A DNA stretch of 64,000 bases, from NCBI GenBank assembly GCA_014529385.2, contig CM043956.1, forward strand, positions 89,029,221 through 89,093,220, read 5' to 3'. This document shows positions 11,404 to 22,865 of this stretch, piece after piece (the first letter of the stretch is position 1; the number at the start of each line of letters is the position of its first letter). This DNA comes from Adiantum capillus-veneris. Its lineage: Eukaryota; Streptophyta; Polypodiopsida; Polypodiales; Pteridaceae. Below the pieces are notes generated by a model. The model saw only the letters and a program-made list of their open reading frames with translations. It was not told where the DNA came from and searched no databases. Both the position numbers and the translations under genes were made by a program.

Positions 11404-11820
11404 CTATTCTCGATCCTGTACTTCTCCTTCGAACACTGGCACTTGTGCTTCTTTTTCGAGCTGCCGTTGATGTGTTAGAGTTTCGTATTTCAACAGAGCA
11501 TATGGTAACATAGGGGCATTCCATTCCTTCCGTAGCTCTGCTGCTGTTTTGCCTGATCTGGAAAGCCCTTGTAGCATCTCCTTTTCTAGTTGCATTGCCT
11601 TGTACCATATCATCTCTGATTGTTTTTCCCTCTGCTCGGCCAGCCTCTGCTCTTCCAATCTCGTGACTGAATCTTCTTCTATTTCTTGGTCTTTGGAGCC
11701 AGTTTGATCAGTCTGTGTATCTGGGGCCTCCTGTTCATCTGATTCTTCCTCGTACTCATCTTGACCCCCATATACTTCGGCGAGTCCAGCCAAATTCGTT
11801 GTTGCTTGCTCCAGGTGCAC
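11404..11820 (-). pseudogene. G2 ORF3, acidic/coiled-coil segment
   Basis: About 138 codons continuing the ORF3 frame after an in-frame TAA (11839). It is rich in Glu, Gln and Lys with an acidic patch (DEYEEESDEQEAPDTQ) and a run predicted to be helical (RLEEQRLAEQREKQSEMIW). It is followed by a segment containing KTAAELRKEWNAPMLPYALL. No known domain. Confidence 0.55.
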
Positions 11821-11838
11821 TCGTACCTGTCCTTGGTG

Positions 11839-12561
11839 TTACCTTGCAGTTTGCAGACTTGCGATTTGCGCAGCCATTGTTCTACTATTGATTTGTAGAG
11901 CTTGAAATTCCATTTCTTTTTTAGCGGCAGACTCCTCTAACTGTTTTAACCTGATGTGCAAGTTTTCATTTTCTTCCCTGAGTGATTTGGAAACAATGCT
12001 TTCCATTTCACTGTTAGGAGCTGGTCCTTGTTGCTGTTCACTTTGTAAGTTTGAAATTTGCCTTTGTAGTTGATTTTCTGCTCTAAGCGCACTTTCGGCT
12101 ATCATTAAGCGCTGTTTTCTTTCTAACTCCAGCTCCCTCCTCAGTTCAGCCACTTCTTCTTCTGGGTGGACTACCAGTGTTGTTGGTAGCGACGTTTTTT
12201 GCTTCTTAGCTCGTTCGATTTCCCTTGCTTGTATATCTGTTACTGCTCTCAAATATTTGACTTCAATTTTTAAGTCATCGATGACGACTTGCAAACTTTT
12301 GACTGTCTCCAGTGCATCTTGCTTTTCTTTTTCCAACTTATGGATGTGTTCATCTTTGTCACTGACATCTTCGAGGAATACGTTGATTGTATCTTCGCAA
12401 ATGGCATTGAAGTCTTCAGACTCTTGTAAATTGTCTTTGAGGAGATTTACTGTGCTTTTGAGCCCCAAGATCTCAGCATCTCTGATGCTGATCAGCTTTA
12501 GAGTGTCCTCCCTTTGCTCCTGCAGTCTTTGAACTTCTCCATGGGTTTTTTGTAACCTCAT
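11839..12561 (-). pseudogene. G2 ORF3, central coiled-coil segment
   Basis: 240 codons with long heptad-like patterns (LKSTVNLLKDNLQESEDF, KLEKEKQDALETVKSLQVVI, ELRRELELERKQRLM). This is a strong coiled coil by eye. It begins at the 77-bp duplication that separates it from the upstream segment and ends at TAA 11839. A structural or oligomerising role is inference from composition only. Confidence 0.6.
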
Positions 12562-12684
12562 TTTGTTGGACCTGTTCTGATCAGCTAGCCATTGACTGTG
12601 CAGTCTTGAACTTCTACATGGGTTTTTTGTAGCCTCATTTTGTTGGACCTGTTCTGATCAGCTAGCCATTGACTGTGCAGTCTT
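12531..12684. repeat. 77-bp tandem duplication that breaks ORF3
   Basis: 12531..12607 is repeated at 12608..12684 with few changes (period 77). It repeats the codons for LADQNRSNKMRLQKTH. As 77 is not a multiple of three, ORF3 shifts frame and ends at 12585. Confidence 0.9.
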
Positions 12685-13697
12685 GTTCGGTTTAGTATTG
12701 TCTCCATTGACTGCAAATATTCACCTATAGTAGCTTCCAGCTCAATTTCTTGAGAGGAGGAAGCTTTATCTTTTGTCTGATCCACCTCCTTTTGCTTGCC
12801 TTTATCACTTTGTGATATGGTTCCAGTGTTTGGGCGACCATCTGTTCTTTCTTCTTCTTCTTCTTCTTCTTCACTGGGTGGTGTATGAACTCTCTCATCA
12901 CGATGTGAGCTTTCTGAATGCGAAGTAGAGTCAACAGGTGGGGTCGATTGCCTCTCACTTGTGTCTGGCCTTGGAGATGGCGGTGGTGTTTCCTGATCTC
13001 GTGAAGTTGGCCTCAACCGATCTCTCAAAGTTTGGAGATCCTCCTCTTCTAGTAGCAATTCTAGTTCGTCCCTAGCATTTCTTTCTTGGATGTACCTCTC
13101 GAACCAGTCCAACTCAAAAGCTGGGTTGTTTCTATTCTTCGTTCTCAGTGTGTAAGTGCTACTAGAAGGTTTCCAAGTGGTGCCTACATCGCCTCGTAGA
13201 GATCTCTCTAGAGAAAATCCTTCTAGAATCCTTTCCATTTTTGCTATCTTTTGCAACCTGGTGTTGTTTTCCATTTCCGCTTTCTGCTTCTTTAGTCGGG
13301 CATCTTCCTCTTTAGTTCTTCTTTCTTCTTCCATCTTTTCTTGTGTACTTCTTGTTACTCTTTCCAGCCTGCGTCCTCCAATGGTGTTAATAGAGGCGGG
13401 TACTTTCCCTTGTGATCTGTCTTCGATATTCTCTCTTAATACCAGCCAGTCGTTCTGATGAGGGGCAGGTGGCAACTGATCTGCCGCGCCTATGGTGTGG
13501 TATATTACTCTGGTTAGGACTTCTCCTCCTGCAATGTAATTTGGTCTGTCCTGCCTTAGCTTTGTCATTTCTTCAAACAGATATGACGCGTGATCTATAT
13601 AGAACTCATGGGTCATTCTCATAGCCCATGTCAGTGTGGTTGAGATGCTCCCGTGTGGTGTAGTGTATCTTGGTGGTCTTTTGTTGTAGCTCAACAA
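12585..13697 (-). pseudogene. G2 ORF3, charged middle segment
   Basis: About 370 codons in frame with 13701..14267 after a single TAG (13701). It contains a probable globular part (SYNKRPPRYTTPHGSIS, WAMRMTHEFYIDHASYLFEEM, YIAGGEVLTRVIYHTIG), a charged helix (KMEEERRTKEEDARLKKQKAE), and a disordered Pro/Ser/Glu tract with a poly-Glu run near residues 277-285. The last ten residues come from the 77-bp duplication. Family not recognised. Confidence 0.6.
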
Positions 13698-13700
13698 ACA

Positions 13701-14267
13701 CTAACTGTAGATCTGTGTCAGTTCTCTTACTTCCGGGTTTGCTATGAGTTCGAAAGAAGGTAGTTTGGACTTTTGCAAGCAGACTGTGAGGTTTTTCCTT
13801 CTTTCTCTCATGTTGGCTCCTTGATCGGGCAATTTCAATGCCTCTTTGATGATCTCTTTGGTGATCTGGATCTCCATCACTTCATTATCCATGCTTGCCA
13901 CTCTGCAAGTTCCATCTTCTTGGATAGTCTCAATTAGATGTTGTACCCTTTTGAAATCTATCCCTACTGGTGGTAGTGATACAAAGTTCCACAAGCCAAC
14001 TTTTTTGAGCCATGACCTTTGCGGTGATCTTTTCAAGTAATTTTCTGCCTCCTTAGGGATCATCACTGTATCCACTAAATTTCTTTTGTCATCCACATAT
14101 GAAAATTGATAGATCTGAAAGGCTACTGCCTGTTGCACGTCTGCAGGTATCCAGGTGGCTGCTAGCTTTAGGGAATTGGGTAGAAGTGCATAGGGTACTG
14201 CACCTTCTGTTGCCAGGTTCTTGCCTTTTCTTTTTCCCGGAGAAGCATCCATAGATCCTGTATTCAC
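13701..14267 (-). pseudogene. G2 ORF3, amino-terminal segment
   Basis: 189 codons. The first codon of the open frame is GTG; the first ATG (MDASPGKRKGKN) is five codons in, and is preceded by a good 3' splice-site sequence (TGTGAATACAG/GATCTATGG), so ORF3 may be made from a spliced RNA, as is known for env-like ORFs of other retroelements. The globular sequence includes YALLPNSLKLAATWIPADV and ITKEIIKEALKLPDQG. It resembles, by style only, plant retrotransposon proteins of unknown function. Ends at TAG 13701. Confidence 0.6.
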
Positions 14268-16203
14268 AATTAACAGTTAATGGACAAACATAGTACTACT
14301 CTTCTAAATTGATTACCACTTAATCATGCATCTAGATGAGCCTTCTTAGTCCCAAGATTAGTTAAGGTAAAATGTTAGCAGATAGACAAGCTCTTCCATT
14401 GTGCGACTCTGGCGGCTTCAAATTAATGTTGTTGGTAAAGGAGAACAAGTCCAAATGCCTTGAAATTTTGTGTGGTGTATGTTCACAGGGCATGTAAGGT
14501 CACTCTATAAGCCCAAACTGAAAATCTGTTCATTTGCAACTTTTTCTCTGTCTATCGCGATAGACTAGACTTTTTTTTGACAAGGGTCCTACTTTGTAGT
14601 TGTGCCTCCACCAATTGGTTTCTCATACCTTGCACATGATCTGATCCCATTTTCACCTCACATGAATGTCAAGTGACCCCTTTTTGAATCAACTCCCATT
14701 TTTCCAGATTCCTTCTAAGGAGATGTTGGTCTATCTCCTTCATTTTGTGTTGTTTTGGGCTCAAACTTAGTGGGTAGCTCTCTTGCATCATGTTGAAGCC
14801 AACTGTTAATTCCAATTTTTGATAAGATGGCCTAGTATCCCTCTGCTTAGTCTATCGCGATAGATTGGTACTTACTGTCAATTTGTCATTTTTTGCCTCT
14901 GTGATCATTTGTCTGCCTTCTCCCAGTTGATGTAAGGTTTCTTGACCCCTCACATGTGAATTTTAGTTGTCTGCCCTTGAGATGTCCTGTTCTGACTCTG
15001 AGTTTTCATCATGTCTTTCTCAGCTTTCCATAGGAGTCCATCCTGTCACCAAATTTGGTGTACTGCCTTCATGTGCTTCCCCAAGTCTATTTTGTTAAAA
15101 TCTTGAAAAGTCTTTCCCCCAATTATTGGTGTAGCAAGTCTATCGCGATAGACTAAGTTATTTGGCAAAAAATGATCCCTCTTGCACTTTGATTTGATAA
15201 TGGTGGTTAATATTCCTTGTTAGCACCCCTCATGAAGCCAAAGTCAAAATTTCCTTGTCTAGTTGTAAATTCAAGTCTATCACGATAGACTAGTACTTGG
15301 TCATTTTTACTAGTTTTTTTTATGTTAGTTGACCACAATGGTGTTAATAGGCCCTCCTAGACACACACATCAAGTTTTAATCAATTTAGAAGAGTGTACT
15401 CCATGTTTGCAGCACTTAGCTGTTCCTGGAGTCGCAGTAGACCACTTAGGTGATGGTCGCCGTTCCTTTTGGTCATTGTATGACTCCGGCTGTCTTTTAT
15501 TTCCTTTTGACCTTTGATCCAAGCAGTCAGTTGTTGTTTTGGTGTTTACAACACCAAGAACGACTAGTTGGACATCTTTCTGGCCTGCTGCCGGCATTTT
15601 CCCTAGTGGAAGAGTTTTTTTCCTGAGTGGACACATTCCATCTCGTAGTTGACCTCTTTTGGATGTACCTTGTTAAATTTGGTGTCATTTTGTCACTTGG
15701 TCGGCCCGTTAGAGTATTGTGACGCTTTGTGCGGTTTTCGTCAGATAGGGACTTTAGGCTCCGTTTTGACGAACTTTTTCATGGTCTAACCCTTCAGTCG
15801 GTTTGTCGAGGTTATTGACTTGCTGTCTATGAGTTTTGGGTCATTTCCGATCACCTTGGTTAAGTTGCCCTTTTGCAGGTCCTGTGAAATTATGGTTTTC
15901 TGAGCGGCTTCATTCGCGCTTTCCGAGCTCATAGGCTCGATCCCTAAGCTATAGGCATTGTGCCTTTCAATTTTGGTTCCATTTGGTGGCCTCTAGGTCT
16001 CCCTAACAACCGGTCTTGTGTATGTGTGCACAGGTTGTGATTGTGATGCCGGCGAGGTTTTGCGACTAACTGAAGTAAACAACACTTAGAGTCAGTGTTG
16101 ACGAGCGTACCTCTCATATCTGATATCGATCTGGTGACCGTGCATGATGGATGAGCTTCTGGAAGTCTCAACTGTTGTAGGGAGCTCTCTCTCTCACTAT
16201 GGA
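14268..16203 (-). other. Second non-coding leader of G2, upstream of ORF3
   Basis: Nearly 2 kb without convincing coding sequence; small ORFs on either strand have no family features. The part 14300..15300 resembles the first leader (35062..36708): both carry the AGTCTATCGCGATAGACT palindrome at roughly 290-bp spacing and share phrases such as TGCCTTGAATTTTG. Two similar leaders before two coding blocks suggest diverged tandem repeats or duplicated regulatory DNA. Confidence 0.55.
14550..15290. repeat. Four CGCG-centred palindromes, ORF3 leader
   Basis: GTCTATCGCGATAGAC lies at 14550..14565, about 14850..14865 (last base changed), 15138..15153 and 15275..15290 (CACG centre). Spacing is about 300, 288 and 137 bp. 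The best copies extend to 18 bp or more of perfect palindrome. They are the same motif as in 35343..35942. Confidence 0.88.
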
Positions 16204-17085
16204 AAATGACTCAAATGAGAGATTTCTAGCCTAGCCTCTCTATATGTAATCGAGACTCCGACACCAAATTTTCCCATCTTTTACTTGTGGCCATAACTTT
16301 TTGCGAGATGCGGTTTAGGCTCGCAAATTTCCTGATTTGGACTTCGGTTGCTCCAGTTTTACCATTTTTGTAGATTTCTCATGTTGAGGTCCCTTCATGA
16401 CGGTGGTCATTTTTCCCTGCCACCTTTGCAGTCCCTATTTTTTCTGTGTCTTCTTTACCTTGCTCCGATCAGGCGTCTCTTCTTTTGTGTTTCCATCTAG
16501 ATTACGAATTTTTTTCTATAATTTTTGCTAGAAAATGGCTAAAATAAAGCAAATAAATCCCAAAATAACCCAAAAATAGCAATTCTAACCTATAAAAATA
16601 CCAATGAAAAGCAAAACACTTTGTAACTCACTTTTCTCTCGTCTATGTACATTCTCGCTCATTATTGTCAACCTTGGCCTATTTTTTGCTGTTTTTAGAC
16701 ATTTTTTGGTCAGATTTGACTCTCTTTATAGTCTATACACATCCCTAGGGGCTCATGAATGATGATTTGGTCCCCAATTCTGATTAATTACGAGGGCATA
16801 TTCTTTTTTCTAAAATCACACAATAAAACGCAAAAATGGTTGAAAAATTTCTCACAAACATTGCCCTCTAATATATGACGAGTCTGACATGAGTGTGCAT
16901 TTAGAATGCCTCCCCCCCTCCTAGTTGGAGTCCTCCCGGATGACAGGGTAACGTCAAGGGTATGTGCTGTGCATGGGTGTGAACTCGTGCTAATGCAAGC
17001 CTTGTAATATAGCCCTATATGCATGTGCAATCAATGCATGTAGAAAGAATTTATGCAGTGTAAGAGGAAGGTATAAGCGATTCGC
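16204..17085 (-). other. Non-coding part of array unit 1
   Basis: No supported gene. It contains the internal polypurine tract 16909..16924 and an 80-codon ORF (16788..17030) without family features. Same content at 20441..21322 and 24678..25559. The first 117 bp recur alone at 28915..29031. Confidence 0.6.
16909..16924 (-). promoter_or_regulatory. Internal PPT-like tract (unit 1; also units 2, 3)
   Basis: CTAGGAGGGGGGGAGG on the - strand matches the real PPT at 10729..10741 over AGGAGGGGGGGAG but is not followed by an LTR. Copies are at 21146..21161 and 25383..25398. It could be a remnant of an older 3' end or a central PPT; which is unknown. Confidence 0.55.
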
Positions 17086-18282
17086 TTATTGGCATTTGTT
17101 GTTGAGGCTTCCTGTGGTAGCTTGAGTTGGCTGGCAGATTCTCTTTGCAAGGAGTAGTTGTAAATCTGCCGCTCTTTGTTTGATTGTTTTCCACTGGTTT
17201 TGAATTGGCGTATGTGGTTTCTTTGAAGTCGATATTGTCGTATCTGGTGGAAAATTCTTTCTTTCTGCTTTGATGACTTGGGTCTTATAGATCCTTGTAG
17301 TTTTTGTTATTGATTCTGTTTGTTTCCTCGTGTTGTTTGCATGATGTGGCTTGACCTTGACAGTTATAGATAACTCCTCGATTGCCATCTTTGGCCTCCC
17401 TTCTTGTGTTGTTGGCCCGTTTTGAATTGGCAATTTTGTCCGCCATACCAATATATTCCGTTGCGTATTCGACAGATTGACTATGGTTCTTTGAAGTTTT
17501 GCTGGATTTCGGTGTTTTGTCTGTTCTTCTGACCCCTTTTTTATAGGAATTAGGCTGTCGTGCCTTATCCAACCTTTGTATTTCCTCTTTTGATGTAATT
17601 GTGCCTCGATTAGCTCTGTACGCCGTACCCAAACTTGCCTGGTTCCCTGCATGGTTGTTGATTTTTTATAAGACGTTGCTGGACTTGTAAACTCTCTTTG
17701 TTGTTGGGCAGATCTTTGCGGTTGTATTGACTTTTGTTTCCTCCTCGACATGTATTGGTTATATGATAAGAAGGGTTCTGAAAAGTTTTCAGTTCTGAAC
17801 AGTGCTTCATTAGTATCCAAATCAATGAATACCCTGTTAGCTTTCATCCATGACACTGCTAAGATACACGGCGTTGTTGATCTACATGGTGGCAGTACAT
17901 GGAATTTTGTAGTGTACGGGTGTGCCTGCACTGTGATTGGTATTATAATAGACCACAACGTGGTCACTTCATCAGCCGATGCTACTTTCAACCGGTGTGT
18001 CTCTGGTATTGTCCTCAATGGTCCAAGTTTCTGAAAGAGCTCAAAGCTGATGACACTCATTTTTGCTCCAGTGTCAAGCAATGCATAGATTTCAACTTGT
18101 TTTGTGCCTGCAAAAGCTTTTATGTAAGGACTACACCACGTATCTTCCAAGTCGTCAATGATGCTATCGTCCTGAGCCCTAAGGTCTGTCATGGTCTTTT
18201 CTAATTCGTCGCTTTGTATATCCGCTTCGATTGTTTCGGATGTTGAAAGAGGATATTCGTCAGTCATCATTGGGGTGACCAT
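17086..18282 (-). pseudogene. Retropepsin-like ORF downstream of integrase, unit 1
   Basis: 398 codons in the integrase/GPY frame after an in-frame TAG (18343). Near residues 60-80 is an aspartic protease active site (YALLDTGAKMSVIS), and near residue 138 the matching second part (CILAVSWMKANRVFIDLD), so a full retropepsin-like domain is present. The remaining ~220 residues are basic and low in structure. G2 already has a protease in the usual place (about 31170..31240, AILDSGAGIA), so this is a second one in an unusual position. It may come from a fused element or a captured gene. Confidence 0.7.
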
Positions 18283-18342
18283 GTTTATTGTCCTGAGAAA
18301 CTGCTTTCGTTTAGCAATCCGTTCCTTTGCTTCTTGTTGTGC

Positions 18343-18537
18343 CTAGTCCTGAATTCTTTGTTGTTCCTGTCTATAGGTTTTTCCATAATGCAGTTGAAAC
18401 AACATTTTCGGTGTTAAAGGTATATGATATTTTTTTAAACGACACCCACTGATCCAGTTCGGCATTTCTTTTCCATCTAGTATCGACAGTTTTACTACTC
18501 CGCTGGACGATATTTCTTGGATCAAATAAGGCCCCAT
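18343..18537 (-). pseudogene. Integrase carboxyl-terminal GPY module, unit 1
   Basis: 64 codons with GPYLIQEISSSGVVKL and WISGCRLKKYH, the GPY/F-type end of Ty3/gypsy integrases. Upstream it is cut off from the integrase core by a T9 tract (18651..18659) that shifts the frame and by a TAG at 18565..18567. Confidence 0.75.
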
Positions 18538-18628
18538 TCCCCTTTTCTTTAGCTTTTTGGCATGCTATTTAAGGGTGTATACTAAGACATAGTCGCCTGT
18601 TCTAAAGTCCTTGTTCTTGACATGTTTG

Positions 18629-19678
18629 TCAAAAAACTCTTTCTGTTGTCTTTTTTTTTGCATATATGGCCGCTACATCATTGATTCGTAACTCATCTAA
18701 TTTTTCAAGGTCCTCTAACCGTTCTGAAAGTTCATGCCCCGTCCAATCCAATTGTGTGGCTACCCTTAGTGTGGGGATCAGAAAGTCAATAGGCAATATT
18801 GCATTTAACCCATATACCATATTAAATGGTGTAGCATTGAGTGTTGTTTTATATGCAACTCGATAAGCCCACAATACTGAATAGAGCATCTGATCCCAAT
18901 ATGTTCTTGTTTCACTAACCAGTTTCGTAAGAACCGTGCACAATATTTTGTTGGTCGCTTTCGCTTGGCCATTGGCTTGTGGATGATAGGGTGCAGATTT
19001 GCGATGAATTACCATAAACTCATTTAAGAGATGTTGGATAACTTCATTTACAAAGTGTGTCCCTCTATCACTCACCAACTCGATTGGAAGGCCATAACGT
19101 GTAAACACATATTTATATAAGAATTGTGCCGTGGTTCTAGCGTCTGCTTTTGTTGTGGCTTTTGCTTCCACCCATTTGGTCATGTAATCCGTGGCCACCA
19201 TGATATATTGTGCTTGTGAACGATATGCTGGTGGAGTGATAGGACCAACAAAGTCCAATCCCCATTTAGCGAATGCTCGAGCACTCATCATTGGTCTTAA
19301 AGGCATTTCGTCTCTTTTAACTGGTACCTTAGTGCGTTGACATTCATCACACCTTTTCACGAATTCTGCTGCATCTTGAATCATGGTCGGCCACCATATA
19401 CCTGCAACCATAATGATTTTTACGGTTCTCTCTGCTGAAAAATGACCTCCTGCTATGCCTGCATGAGCTTGTTCCAATAATGGAAAGTAGTCATTTTCAT
19501 GAGGAACTAACCTTAGTTGGTTATCAGCTCCTCTTTTATACAATTGGTCACTAATGAGGGTATACCTATTCGCTTCGATTTGTAAATCCTTTTGTCTGGC
19601 TTTAGACCAATCTCCTGGCAGCTCCTTATTAGTCAAATATTCCACAATAGAATGAATCCATGTGGGTGCTACTGTCAC
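18629..19678 (-). pseudogene. Integrase core with second H2C2 finger, unit 1
   Basis: 349 codons. A zinc finger at about residues 71-115 (HAGIAGGH ... CDEC) is followed by the core with WGLDFVG and LVSDRGTHF aspartates. In the third motif, usually GQAEATNK, this copy reads GQAKATNK, so the catalytic Glu is Lys. Integrase joins element DNA to the chromosome; this one should be inactive. The open frame starts at GTG after TAG 19682; the upstream H2C2/RNase H frame is the same, so an unbroken pol once ran through. The same change is in units 2 and 3. Confidence 0.88.
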
Positions 19679-19681
19679 TTG

Positions 19682-20440
19682 CTATAATGTGGCATAATCC
19701 ACAGTGGTATTGGATGTGCAAAAGTCGCATTTCTTGATGTAATTAGCTACATCGACTGCCATTCTTGGCCAATATACTCCAAGTCTTCTTAATTGTTCAT
19801 ACATCATTTGCTTTCCTCTATGGAATCCCCCTGTTTGTGTATGGGCCTCCTCTAGATACGCTTCGTACTCCTCTGGGCCTATACACAACCTTATAATTTC
19901 ATCGTTTCCATGATGGTACATTCTTCCCGCAAGCATTGTGTAATTTCGTGCTTGTCTAACGTCTTCCACCGTGTGTTTGTCGTCAAGATTCATTCCATAT
20001 GTCAGCAACGGAATAATTTGCTCTGACCATTTTGGTACCATCTCTATATCAAACATGTATGCATCTGGGAGATCATCATCTACCCCGGTAGCTTTTTCGC
20101 CATGTAGTAATCGAGAAAGGTGGTCTGCTCTTTGATGAGTTTTTCCTTTCTTAACTACTACCGTAAAATCAAACTCTAGTAACACAATGAACCATTTTAC
20201 AATTCGTCATGTGCTACAAGGTTTGTTTACTAAGTACAAGAGTGCCTGATGATCTACAAAGAATGTGAATTTGTTAGCGAGTAAGTAATGCCGAAATTTC
20301 TTTACCACATATATCATACCCAATCCTTCTCTTTCAATCGTAGTATAATTCTTTTCTGCACTGTTGAGTTGTCTACTAGCATAACTGATTGGAAAATCCG
20401 TCTTACCCTCATCTGGTTGTGCTAATATACAGCCTATTGC
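19682..20440 (-). pseudogene. RNase H (truncated) and first H2C2 finger, unit 1
   Basis: One frame from the unit edge. The RNase H part begins inside the domain (AIGCILAQPDEGKTDFPISY, TTIEREGLGM, FVDHQALLYL), so its first catalytic Asp strand is missing. An in-frame TGA is at 20207..20209; then WFIVLLEFDFTVV and KKGKTHQRADHLSR. The end is an H2C2 finger (HTQTGGFH ... CDFC). A TAG (19682..19684, followed by CAA) separates it from the integrase ORF, which has its own H2C2 finger, so the pol carries two. Confidence 0.82.
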
Positions 20441-21322
20441 AAATGACTCAAATGAGAGATTTCTAGCCTAGCCTCTCTATATGTAATCGAGACTCCGACA
20501 CCAAATTTTCCCATCTTTTACTTGTGGCCATAACTTTTTGCGAGATGCGGTTTAGGCTCGCAAATTTCCTGATTTGGACTTCGGTTGCTCCAGTTTTACC
20601 ATTTTTGTAGATTTCTCATGTTGAGGTCCCTTCATGACGGTGGTCATTTTTCCCTGCCACCTTTGCAGTCCCTATTTTTTCTGTGTCTTCTTTACCTTGC
20701 TCCGATCAGGCGTCTCTTCTTTTGTGTTTCCATCTAGATTACGAATTTTTTTCTATAATTTTTGCTAGAAAATGGCTAAAATAAAGCAAATAAATCCCAA
20801 AATAACCCAAAAATAGCAATTCTAACCTATAAAAATACCAATGAAAAGCAAAACACTTTGTAACTCACTTTTCTCTCGTCTATGTACATTCTCGCTCATT
20901 ATTGTCAACCTTGGCCTATTTTTTGCTGTTTTTAGACATTTTTTGGCCAGATTTGACTCTCTTTATAGTCTATACACATCCCTAGGGGCTCATGAATGAT
21001 GATTTGGTCCCCAATTCTGATTAATTACGAGGGCATATTCTTTTTTCCAAAATCACACAATAAAACGCAAAAATGGTTGAAAAATTTCTCACAAACATTG
21101 CCCTCTAATATATGACGAGTCTGACATGAGTGTGCATTTAGAATGCCTCCCCCCCTCCTAGTTGGAGTCCTCCCGGACGACAGGGTAACGTCAAGGGTAT
21201 GTGCTGTGCATGGGTGTGAACTCGTGCTAATGCAAGCCTTGTAATATAGCCCTATATGCATGTGCAATCAATGCATGTAGAAAGAATTTATGCAGTGTAA
21301 GAGGAAGGTATAAGCGATTCGC

Positions 21323-22519
21323 TTATTGGCATTTGTCGTTGAGGCTTCCTGAGGTAGCTTGAGTTGGCTGGCAGATTCTCTTTGCAAGGAGTAGTTGTAA
21401 ATCTGCCGCTCTTTGTTTGATTGTTTTCCACTGGTTTTGAATTGGCGTATGTGGTTTCTTTGAAGTCGATATTGTCGTATCTGGTGGAAAATTCTTTCTT
21501 TCTGCTTTGATGACTTGGGTCTTATAGATCCTTGTAGTTTTTGTTATTGATTCTGTTTGTTTCCTCGTGTTGTTTGCATGATGTGGCTTGACCTTGACAG
21601 TTATAGATAACTCCTCGATTGCCATCTTTGGCCTCCCTTCTTGTGTTGTTGGCCCGTTTTGAATTGGCAATTTTGTCCGCCATACCAATATAGTCCGTTG
21701 CGTATTCGACAGATTGACTATGGTTCTTTGAAGTTTTGCTGGATTTCGGTGTTTTGTCTGTTCTTCTGACCCCTTTTTTATAGGAATTAGGCTGTCGTGC
21801 CTTATCCAAACTTTGTATTTCCTCTTTTGATGTAATTGTGCCTCGATTAGCTCTGTACGCCGTACCCAAACTTGCCTGGTTCCCTGCATGGTTGTTGATT
21901 TTTTATAAGACGTTGCTGGACTTGTAAACTCTCTTTGTTGTTGGGCAGATCTTTGCGGTTGTATTGACTTTTGTTTCCTCCTCGACATGTATTGGTTATA
22001 TGATAAGAAGGGTTCTGAAAAGTTTTCAGTTCTGAACAGTGCTTCATTAGTATCCAAATCAATGAATACCCTGTTAGCTTTCATCCATGACACTGCTAAG
22101 ATACACGGCGTTGTTGATCTACATGGTGGCAGTACATGGAATTTTGTAGTGTACGGGTGTGCCTGCACTGTGATTGGTATTATAATAGACCACAACGTGG
22201 TCACTTCATCAGCCGATGCTACTTTCAACCGGTGTGTCTCTGGTATTGTCCTCAATGGTCCAAGTTTCTGAAAGAGCTCAAAGCTGATGACACTCATTTT
22301 TGCTCCAGTGTCAAGCAATGCATAGATTTCAACTTGTTTTGTGCCTGCAAAAGCTTTTATGTAAGGACTACACCACGTATCTTCCAAGTCGTCAATGATG
22401 CTATCGTCCTGAGCCCTAAGGTCTGTCATGGTCTTTTCTAATTCGTCGCTTTGTATATCCGCTTCGATTGTTTCGGATGTTGAAAGAGGATATTCGTCAG
22501 TCATCATTGGGGTGACCAT
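21323..22519 (-). pseudogene. Retropepsin-like ORF, unit 2
   Basis: Copy of 17086..18282 with four residue changes (G to V in YKVWIRH, N to T in TQRTILVW, T to S and N to D in the last ten residues). DTG active site retained. It has the same upstream TAG (22580). Confidence 0.7.
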
Positions 22520-22579
22520 GTTTATTGTCCTGAGAAACTGCTTTCGTTTAGCAATCCGTTCCTTTGCTTCTTGTTGTGC

Positions 22580-22774
22580 CTAGTCCTGAATTCTTTGTTG
22601 TTCCTGTCTATAGGTTTTTCCATAATGCAGTTGAAACAACATTTTCGGTGTTAAAGGTATATGATATTTTTTTAAACGACACCCACTGATCCAGTTCGGC
22701 ATTTCTTTTCCATCTAGTATCGACAGTTTTACTACTCCGCTGGACGATATTTCTTGGATCAAATAAGGCCCCAT
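22580..22774 (-). pseudogene. Integrase GPY module, unit 2
   Basis: Translation identical to 18343..18537, with the same T9 frameshift and TAG upstream. Confidence 0.73.
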
Positions 22775-22865
22775 TCCCCTTTTCTTTAGCTTTTTGGCAT
22801 GCTATTTAAGGGTGTATACTAAGACATAGTCGCCTGTTCTAAAGTCCTTGTTCTTGACATGTTTG

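Noticed and set aside
12257-12532. + strand Ser/Leu-rich ORF
   Set aside because: Antisense of the ORF3 coiled coil.
10777-14267. ORF3 as a retroviral-type envelope
   Set aside because: No signal peptide, membrane segment or cleavage site can be seen; the coiled coil alone is not enough.
15329-15636. Opposed ORFs 15329..15517 (+) and 15370..15636 (-)
   Set aside because: Short, no motif, inside the non-coding leader between array and ORF3.
17750-18204. + strand ORFs opposite the retropepsin-like region (and copies in units 2 and 3)
   Set aside because: They are antisense shadows of the - strand protease frame, with no motifs of their own.
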